This document shows positions 59,089-64,000 of a stretch of 64,000 nt of DNA, in pieces. Source of the stretch: an uncultured Blautia sp. (GTDB lineage: Bacteria; Bacillota; Clostridia; Lachnospirales; Lachnospiraceae); NCBI GenBank assembly GCA_945864225.1, contig CAMBAL010000003.1, positions 22,341-86,340 on the forward strand, given 5' to 3'. The notes beneath the pieces are model-generated. The model worked only from the letters and a program-made list of their open reading frames with translations, searched no databases and was not told the origin of the DNA. The position numbers and the translations under genes are program-made. Position 1 is the first letter of the stretch. Each line of letters opens with the position of its first letter.

Positions 59089-59562
59089 ATGGAAGCATAT
59101 ACAGCGAAAGGTGCAAATACAAAGAAAGCTACTCGCACAATTACTTTTAGAAACAAGGAACACGAAAAATTTTATTCAGAATATCTTCCAAAATGCAGAT
59201 ACCAGGATGTGTATCACAAGGCATTGGTATATTGTCTTGGAATTGACAGGGATACGAGGAGAAATGCAAAAAGGATTTACGACTTTAAAACAGGCTGTGT
59301 GAAAACAGAGTGCCTGCATGAAGGTTGGCAGACAAGCGGCAGTTTGAAGGTTGTCCGAATGGCATTTAACCTTTATTGCAATGGAACACCAAGTGTTTCT
59401 GATTATTCTGATCCGGAAGAGCAAATTAGTGAATGCAGATGCTATACAGTGGAAGATTTGTTCTGCTGTTGCTATGCAAGATATTTTTGGGAAGCAGTCA
59501 AAATCCGTTATCCGAGTGAGTGCTTCTATGTAGACTGGGAGGATCTGTATGCTGAAGATTAG
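59089..59562 (+). CDS. DUF6075 family protein
   Basis: ATG 59089 has AGGAGG seven bases upstream. The 157-residue protein reads FRNKEHEKFYSEYLPKCRYQ, DVYHKALVYCLGIDRDTRRN, CLHEGWQTSGSLKVVRMAFN and VEDLFCCCYARYFWEAVKIR. This text is that of DUF6075 proteins, which occur in mobile elements of Lachnospiraceae and have no known function. It has several conserved cysteines and no membrane segment. The next gene overlaps its end by 14 bases. Confidence 0.75.
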   Translation: MEAYTAKGANTKKATRTITFRNKEHEKFYSEYLPKCRYQDVYHKALVYCLGIDRDTRRNAKRIYDFKTGCVKTECLHEGWQTSGSLKVVRMAFNLYCNGTPSVSDYSDPEEQISECRCYTVEDLFCCCYARYFWEAVKIRYPSECFYVDWEDLYAED

Positions 59563-59716
59563 GATTCAAGGGACGTTAAAAGATATCAGATGGTTCAGAA
59601 GGATTTTAGAGCAGCACAGGGATGTGAAGGTACTGCAGGTGTCTGATCCATTCACAAATAAAGGAACTAATAGATATTTTCGTGTGTATGCAGAAGTAGA
59701 AAAGGAAGATAAGTAA
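59549..59716 (+). CDS. Small DUF3970-like protein
   Basis: The 55-residue protein (MLKIRIQGTLKDIRWFRRIL, then EQHRDVKVLQVSDPFTNKGT and NRYFRVYAEVEKEDK) starts inside the end of the DUF6075 gene in another frame, with GGGAGG nine bases upstream. The pattern, including FTNKGTNRYFRVYAEV, is that of DUF3970, a small family found on plasmids and ICEs. Its overlap with the upstream gene suggests translational coupling. Function is unknown. Confidence 0.72.
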   Translation: MLKIRIQGTLKDIRWFRRILEQHRDVKVLQVSDPFTNKGTNRYFRVYAEVEKEDK

Positions 59717-59733
59717 GGCAGGGAGGAAAGTAT

Positions 59734-60594
59734 ATGTGCAGAGTGTTAGCTGTATCTAACCAGAAAGGCGGAGTCGGAAAGACCACTACGTGTGTGAATT
59801 TAGGTATTGGATTAGCAAGAGAAGGAAAAAAAGTGCTTCTTGTGGAGGCAGATGCCCAGGGAAGTATGGCAGTCAGCTTGGGAATTGCAGAACCGGATGA
59901 ACTGGATGTTACTTTGGTTAATATATTGGAAAAAGTGATCAATGACGAAGAGGTGGAAGCCGGTGAAGGTATTATCCATCATGAAGAAGGAATTGATTTT
60001 ATTCCAGCCAATATTGAGCTGGCCGGACTCGAAACTTCTTTAGTGAATGTAATGAGTCGGGAAATGGTTTTACGGCAGTATCTGGACAAGATTAAAGACC
60101 AGTACCAATATATAATAATTGATTGTATGCCCTCCCTGGGTATGATTACGATCAATGCCCTGGTGGCTGCAGACTATGTGCTGATTCCGGTTGAAGCGGC
60201 TTACCTTCCGGTCAAGGGGCTTCAGCAGTTGATAAAAACAATCGGTAAGGTACACAGAAAGTTGAATCCGTCTCTTTCTATCATGGGCATCCTTCTTACA
60301 AAAGTTGACCGAAGGACAAACTTTGCACGGGATATTTCTGAGCAGATCAGGAAAGTTTATGGAGATAAAATACATATTTTCTCAAATTGCATTCCTATGT
60401 CGGTGAGAGCGGCAGAGACTTCAGCAGAAGGAAAAAGTATTTATCTGCATGATCCAAAGGGAATTGTAATAAGACTGATATTAACAAGACTGAATATAGT
60501 GATACTGACAGCAGTTATACGGATTATAATGAGACAGTCTTATCTGATCCAATCTTATCAGGGAACAGGATGGCAGCTGCCCAAAAGGATGTGA
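59734..60594 (+). CDS. parA: ParA-type ATPase with aberrant C-terminus
   Basis: Residues 1-242 form a Soj/ParA partition ATPase: VSNQKGGVGKTTTCVNLGIG (deviant Walker A with signature Lys), VEADAQGSMAVSLG, YIIIDCMPSLGMITINALVA and TKVDRRTNFARDI. They end IPMSVRAAETSAEGKSIYLH followed by DPKG. From 60462 onward the sequence belongs to another gene in a different frame, so the last 44 residues (starting IVIRLILTRL) are out-of-frame translation. The lost part is the last helix of ParA, some 20 residues. RBS GGAGGAAAG. Partner ParB is absent. Whether the protein still works is unclear. Confidence 0.85.
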   Translation: MCRVLAVSNQKGGVGKTTTCVNLGIGLAREGKKVLLVEADAQGSMAVSLGIAEPDELDVTLVNILEKVINDEEVEAGEGIIHHEEGIDFIPANIELAGLETSLVNVMSREMVLRQYLDKIKDQYQYIIIDCMPSLGMITINALVAADYVLIPVEAAYLPVKGLQQLIKTIGKVHRKLNPSLSIMGILLTKVDRRTNFARDISEQIRKVYGDKIHIFSNCIPMSVRAAETSAEGKSIYLHDPKGIVIRLILTRLNIVILTAVIRIIMRQSYLIQSYQGTGWQLPKRM

Positions 60595-60944
60595 TTGGAG
60601 AGATGGAGGCGTACCGGGAGATCATACGGGAACATATTGAGTACCAGGCCCATAACGGGGCAGAGGTTGACGAGCTGGTGGAGCTTATTGTGGAAGTCAT
60701 GATGATGCCGGATGATGCATCCATAAAGATTGCAGGAGTTGACAAACCGGCAGCCCTTGTGAAAAACCGGTTTATGAAGCTGTCATATTCGCACATAGAG
60801 TATGTGCTGTTCTGCCTGCAGAAGAACACAACAAAGGTGGGAAACATAAAATCATATCTGTTGACGACGCTCTATAATGCGACAATGACGATCAATAATT
60901 ATTATCATGCGGAGGTCAACCATGGTATGTACGGAGGTGGATGA
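60462..60944 (+). pseudogene. C-terminal remnant of RepA/DUF6017 replication protein
   Basis: The frame at 60462 reads NCNKTDINKTEYSDTDSSYT, then MAAAQKDVIGEMEAYREII, VDELVELIVEVMMMPDDASI, KNRFMKLSYSHIEYVLFCLQ and YNATMTINNYYHAEVNHGMY. This is the tail of replication-initiator proteins of the RepA_N/DUF6017 type. No start codon or N-terminal winged-helix region is present, because it is joined to the ParA gene at about 60462. An internal ATG at 60570 lacks an RBS. I infer one deletion that removed the parA 3' end, anything between, and the repA 5' part. Confidence 0.72.
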
Positions 60945-60945
60945 A

Positions 60946-61287
60946 ATGAGGATCAGTGATTTTTTTAAAAAAGCAGTATTCCCGGTTATAGCAGCAGCTT
61001 TTTTATTCACACTGTTTTATCCGTTGTGTGTGGATAACGGAGCATGCGATTATCTGAAATTGTGGATATTGGCAGGGATTCCTTTTGGTATCCACCGGAT
61101 GTTCCTGTGGGTGATTCCTAGAGGATTTGATATTGGTGGAACGTTAGGAATTCTGGTAATCAACTTATTTGTGGGAGGAGTTATTGGCGGTATGATATTG
61201 ACATGTCGTTTGGCGCTTGCAGTTCTTTATCTGGTGAAGGGAGTTGCTGGTTGTATTTTGTGGATGGTAAGAAAATGCCATGCCTGA
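60946..61287 (+). CDS. DUF6050 family membrane protein
   Basis: ATG 60946 has GGAGGT seven bases upstream and starts two bases after the RepA remnant stop. The 113-residue protein has three to four hydrophobic segments (VFPVIAAAFLFTLFYPLCVD, LKLWILAGIPFGIHRMFLWV, LGILVINLFVGGVIGGMILT). It matches DUF6050 proteins, found in the conjugation regions of Firmicutes elements next to transfer genes. Its function is unknown. Confidence 0.75.
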   Translation: MRISDFFKKAVFPVIAAAFLFTLFYPLCVDNGACDYLKLWILAGIPFGIHRMFLWVIPRGFDIGGTLGILVINLFVGGVIGGMILTCRLALAVLYLVKGVAGCILWMVRKCHA

Positions 61288-61345
61288 CAGCGTTGAAGAT
61301 AAGGTGATGGATTGATAGATATGAGAAAAATGAATAGAAGTATGT

Positions 61346-61378
61346 AAAGCAGCTAAGTCCCGGATTTGGCTGCTTTTT
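61346..61378 (+). terminator. Terminator after DUF6050 gene
   Basis: AAAGCAGC (61346-61353) pairs with GCTGCTTT (61369-61376) around a 15-base loop and is followed by TT. Confidence 0.75.
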
Positions 61379-61448
61379 ATTTTAGGGCAGAGACTTTGCG
61401 ACATCATGTCATAAAGTGGTGAGACAAATCTTTTCGGAAGGGGGAACC

Positions 61449-61805
61449 GTGTTGGGCAACCGTGCAATATCGCAGGAGCTGATTGACCTGGGAGAACGTA
61501 TCAGGAGACGGAGGCAGGAACTTCAATGGTCACAGGAAAAACTCGCAGAAATAGCAGGTATTAGCCTGAACACGGTCAGCCGTGTAGAAGGTGGGCAGAG
61601 CGATATGTCGATTGAAGTTTTTCGGAAGATTGTCGGTGCATTAGGCACAAATGCAAGTGAGGTATTGGGTGACGCAGAGCCTGTGGAGAATGGAAAACTC
61701 CATAGGCTCTTATACCGTATCCAGCATTTGGACTTAGACAGCCAGAAGATTGTGATACAGACAGTGGAAACACTGGTTGATGGTTTATACCAATGCAGAA
61801 AATAA
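61449..61805 (+). CDS. XRE family transcriptional regulator
   Basis: The likely start is GTG 61449, five bases after GGAAGGGGG. The 118-residue protein has an N-terminal Cro/C1-type helix-turn-helix (LGERIRRRRQELQWSQEKLA, EIAGISLNTVSRVEGGQSDM) and a short C-terminal tail (LYRIQHLDLDSQKIVIQTVE). It probably regulates genes of the mobile element. The gene lies after a terminator and likely has its own promoter. Confidence 0.85.
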   Translation: MLGNRAISQELIDLGERIRRRRQELQWSQEKLAEIAGISLNTVSRVEGGQSDMSIEVFRKIVGALGTNASEVLGDAEPVENGKLHRLLYRIQHLDLDSQKIVIQTVETLVDGLYQCRK

Positions 61806-61926
61806 TAAATTCCTATTTCCTGGGGTATTTATTTCCCATCCAATGGTAAAGCAAAATAGCTTATAGACTGTTATATTTGATGCATCATACTGCTGAAACA
61901 GCAAGAATATGGAAGGGGTGGAATAG

Positions 61927-62070
61927 ATGGCGGATGAAGATGTTTGGCGTAACCGGCAAATGTGTCCATATGATGCGATGGGCGATTATTCGGTTTTTTT
62001 GAAAAAAGAAGATAGCATTGAACCAAAGACGGCAACTAAGCAGGATTCGCCGGAAAAAGACAAAGAATAG
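61927..62070 (+). CDS. Small acidic/hydrophilic protein of unknown function
   Basis: The 47-residue frame starts at ATG 61927 with GGAAGGGGTGG just upstream. It reads MADEDVWRNRQMCPYDAMGD, YSVFLKKEDSIEPKTA and TKQDSPEKDKE. Similar small proteins with CPYDAMGDYS sit before sigma-like genes in Firmicutes elements. It has no membrane segment. Function is unknown. Confidence 0.55.
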   Translation: MADEDVWRNRQMCPYDAMGDYSVFLKKEDSIEPKTATKQDSPEKDKE

Positions 62071-62227
62071 ACAGGACATTAATTTGATGGGCAATATAAC
62101 AGGCTTCAGGCCCCCATAAAAAAAACGGGTGTGCCGGAAGCTGCTTTTTATTGCCTTTTTTGGTGTTCAGGATCCAGTGGTAATGCAGTATGGACACCCG
62201 CAGCTTTTAGGCAGAAGGGTGGTGTCA

Positions 62228-62935
62228 ATGCTGACATTACAGGAATTAAAGCGGGTGACGGAGATGCCAGAGGAAAAGAAAAAAGCACCTACCGCCAAAA
62301 GTCTGCAGGACGGAGGAAAAAAAGTAGTATGGAGAAAAATAGACCGTGATACAGAATTGTCTGTATATATGAATGGTTATGCGGTTTACAGAATTGGGAA
62401 CCGGAATACGGTTTTTTCGATTCATACCTGCGGAGATTACCAGTACAACATGGAAGCAGGGACTGTTCTAATTAAGAAAACTGTTTTTGATATGCAGGAA
62501 TGGCATATACGATTGATGTTGGAAGGAGAAGACAGGCTTTTACGCAATATGGATGCACAGGAGCGTGAAAAAAATATTTCTTATCATGCAATATCAGAGG
62601 AATGGCTGGCGATCGCTGATATGAAGCCGTCCCCAATGGAACAGATCATCCGTAGGGAAAGCATAGACGAATTGTTAAGCCAGCTGACAGAGCGGCAGTA
62701 TATCGTTGTATGCCAGTATTTTTTCAACCAGAAAACACAAAAGCAGATTTCAGAAGAGCTTGGAGTTACTCCTTCGGCTGTATCGAGGATATTGTATCAT
62801 TCGATCCAAAAGATGCGGTCAGGGAGTGCATTGAGATACATGGGGATGGAGACAATGAGACAGGAAAAAGGAAGGAGTTTTTATGCGGGGCAGGAAACCA
62901 AAGGAAAGGAAAAGCTATGTATTGCGTGGAAATGA
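62228..62935 (+). CDS. Sigma-70-like protein of mobile element
   Basis: ATG 62228 has AGAAGGGTGG upstream. Of 235 residues, about 45-130 hold a beta-rich/helical part (RDTELSVYMNGYAVYRIGNR, DMQEWHIRLMLEGEDRLLRN). Residues about 155-215 form a sigma region 4-type helix-turn-helix (MEQIIRRESIDELLSQLTER, QYFFNQKTQKQISEELGVTP, SAVSRILYHSIQKM). It lacks clear sigma region 2. It may be an activator or specialised sigma subunit for element genes. Its last 18 codons overlap the start of the next gene in another frame. Confidence 0.65.
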   Translation: MLTLQELKRVTEMPEEKKKAPTAKSLQDGGKKVVWRKIDRDTELSVYMNGYAVYRIGNRNTVFSIHTCGDYQYNMEAGTVLIKKTVFDMQEWHIRLMLEGEDRLLRNMDAQEREKNISYHAISEEWLAIADMKPSPMEQIIRRESIDELLSQLTERQYIVVCQYFFNQKTQKQISEELGVTPSAVSRILYHSIQKMRSGSALRYMGMETMRQEKGRSFYAGQETKGKEKLCIAWK

Positions 62936-63329
62936 TGGGACTCTTGTGGAAGTTACCAGAGAAGTGTATCTGGAGTGGTATCAGTCAAGGCGCAGGGAGC
63001 GGTATCAGGACGAAAAAAAGAAAAAGTACGGCGTATGCAGTCTGGATGGGATGGAAGAAAAAGGCTGTTGTTCTTATGAACCAGAGGTTTCATTGGAACA
63101 AACCGCTATTAAAAATATTTTTGTAGAGAAAATCCGGATGGCTTTGGATGAGCTACCAGAAGATGAAGCCTATTTGATTTATTTACTGTTTTTTGAGGAA
63201 ATATCAGTAAAGGAGGCGGCACAGATTTGTGGGTGCAGCCGCAAAACGGTTCAGAACAGACGCAGCCGTATCTTATCGAAGCTTCGACTCATGATGGAAT
63301 CCTTTGGGATGGAAGGGGATAGCTTGTAA
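62883..63329 (+). CDS. Sigma-70 region 4-type HTH protein
   Basis: The 148-residue protein starts at ATG 62883 inside the end of the previous gene, with AGGAAGGAG upstream. The N-terminus (MRGRKPKERKSYVLRGNDGT) and VTREVYLEWYQSRRRERYQD resemble ICE-encoded sigma-factor-like proteins. The C-terminal part (ALDELPEDEAYLIYLLFFEE, ISVKEAAQICGCSRKTVQNR) is a sigma region 4-type helix-turn-helix. The overlap with the upstream gene suggests coupled synthesis of two region 4-type proteins. Confidence 0.72.
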   Translation: MRGRKPKERKSYVLRGNDGTLVEVTREVYLEWYQSRRRERYQDEKKKKYGVCSLDGMEEKGCCSYEPEVSLEQTAIKNIFVEKIRMALDELPEDEAYLIYLLFFEEISVKEAAQICGCSRKTVQNRRSRILSKLRLMMESFGMEGDSL

Positions 63330-63339
63330 TTGACCAGAG

Positions 63340-63366
63340 AAAGCAGGGGTTTTATCCCCTGCTTTT
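63340..63366 (+). terminator. Terminator after sigma-like genes
   Basis: AAAGCAGGGG (63340-63349) pairs with CCCCTGCTTT around TTTTAT, followed by T. Confidence 0.8.
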
Positions 63367-63502
63367 AGAAAAGGTGCATGTACATGTCTGAAGGGTGCAG
63401 TCTTAGATTAGTCCAATCTCACACTCATTCTATGTTATACGATAAGAGTAATTCTGGGGAATGTTCTCTGTTTTCGGGGAGATGGATTTCTAGCTCACTT
63501 TT

Positions 63503-64000
63503 TTACTTTAAAGTATTAAATATTGATGTCGCAACCAAGTTATCTAGTTTTTTACGATGTTCTTGTGAAACGGGGAATTCATCATAATTGGCAACGGCGT
63601 ATTGAACGAAATTTATTATACCATATGCTGCCCGCTGTGTACGGTCTCTTTGATAATCGTCACTATTATACGGGGATAATATTGCTTCAACAATTGCGTC
63701 TATTGTATTTTCATTTTCACCAATAACACTATAACTATGTTCTTTACATATTTCAGATAGAATGGTTGCCTGTGTATATTGTGTATGAGCCATAGTAATT
63801 TGTAATCTTTCGTTTTGTGTTGCTTCATACTTATTTTCAATTATTGTTTTGGAAATAATAGCAAGTTCCAATGCATCAGCTAAATATTTCATTTTTTCAT
63901 CGCTATTTTTCAAAAAGTATGCATAATTCAAATAACATTTAGCCTTTTGATGTAAAAAATGAAAATCTTTTGCCAATAATTCATGTAGTGAGGTGTATAC
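63503..64000 (-). CDS. Unrecognised helical protein, 5' part beyond window
   Basis: The minus-strand frame is open from the right edge to the stop at 63503-63505, giving at least 165 residues. It reads VYTSLHELLAKDFHFLHQKA, KCYLNYAYFLKNSDEKMKYL, ADALELAIISKTIIENKYEA and VATSIFNTLK at the end. It is almost all helical with no membrane segment and could be the C-terminal tail of a larger protein such as a tetratricopeptide-like or STAND-type ATPase. The local A+T content is higher than in neighbouring genes, so it may be separate cargo of the element. I do not recognise the family. Confidence 0.6.
   Translation of the reverse strand, partial: VYTSLHELLAKDFHFLHQKAKCYLNYAYFLKNSDEKMKYLADALELAIISKTIIENKYEATQNERLQITMAHTQYTQATILSEICKEHSYSVIGENENTIDAIVEAILSPYNSDDYQRDRTQRAAYGIINFVQYAVANYDEFPVSQEHRKKLDNLVATSIFNTLK

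Larger units (their letters stand above)
58875..64000. mobile_element. Left part of a decaying plasmid- or ICE-like integrated element
   Basis: From the end of the protease match onward, the genes are types typical of integrated elements in Lachnospiraceae: DUF6075, DUF3970, ParA, a RepA/DUF6017 remnant, DUF6050, an XRE regulator, small acidic protein and sigma-like proteins. The ParA-RepA deletion shows decay. No integrase is in view, so it may lie beyond the right edge. The boundary near 58875 is inferred from loss of the protease C-terminus; no direct repeat could be confirmed. Confidence 0.6.

Overview
The window looks like a chromosome segment of a Lachnospiraceae (Clostridia) gut anaerobe, most likely an acetogen of the Blautia type. 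The reasons are moderate G+C content, strong AGGAGG ribosome-binding sites, many Lachnospiraceae-type families (YARHG proteins, Rpn-type nucleases, YesM/YesN two-component systems, GPH transporters, rearranged GH3 enzymes), and a metV/metF/rnfC2-type methylene-tetrahydrofolate reductase locus typical of acetogens. No rRNA or CRISPR array is visible. There is one tRNA-like gene, and it is degenerate.

Layout. 1-2160: left part of an ABC importer (permease cut by the window edge, substrate-binding protein), minus strand. 2160-9500: a patchwork of accessory genes: an archaeal-type ATPase behind six AGTTATAAAA repeats, a rhamnosidase fragment, a secreted YARHG protein, a ClC-type anion transporter, a possible transposase remnant and an HTH-AAA-PD(D/E)XK protein. 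9700-15230: housekeeping transport and metabolism: a nucleobase permease, a YitT protein, aspartase aspA with a divergent LysR regulator, and a truncated esterase. 15560-16423: an Rpn-family nuclease.

16640-40890 is a large glycan-utilisation region. It holds a GH43-type enzyme, an AraC regulator, a GPH sugar symporter, an alpha/beta-hydrolase, GH3, a DUF5060/DUF4038-type glycosidase, a YesM/YesN two-component system, an ABC sugar importer (binding protein plus two LplB/LplC-type permeases), a GH106-like enzyme, a rearranged GH3 and GH42. Three of its promoters (before the GH43, GH3 and DUF5060 genes) carry the same 26-bp element next to or over the -35 region, so a shared regulator is likely. 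The enzyme set suggests import and intracellular trimming of oligosaccharides with galactose and perhaps rhamnose, such as arabinogalactan side chains. That substrate is an inference.

41000-58900: panE, a degenerate tRNA, a large SNF2 helicase with a SWIM motif, the rnfC2-metV-metF group for the methyl branch of the Wood-Ljungdahl pathway, a second rearranged GH3, an FMN riboswitch followed by ribU, a 164-bp palindromic repeat element, a metallophosphoesterase-rubrerythrin fusion, a Nudix hydrolase and a subtilisin-like protease.

58875-64000 is the decaying left end of an integrated plasmid- or ICE-like element. The preceding protease gene appears to lose its last codons at the boundary. The element carries DUF6075, DUF3970, ParA joined out of frame to the tail of a RepA/DUF6017 protein, DUF6050, an XRE regulator, a 47-residue protein, two sigma-factor-like proteins and, on the opposite strand, an unrecognised gene running off the right edge.

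Family assignments come from reading the translated sequences and recalling family motifs; no database search was run.
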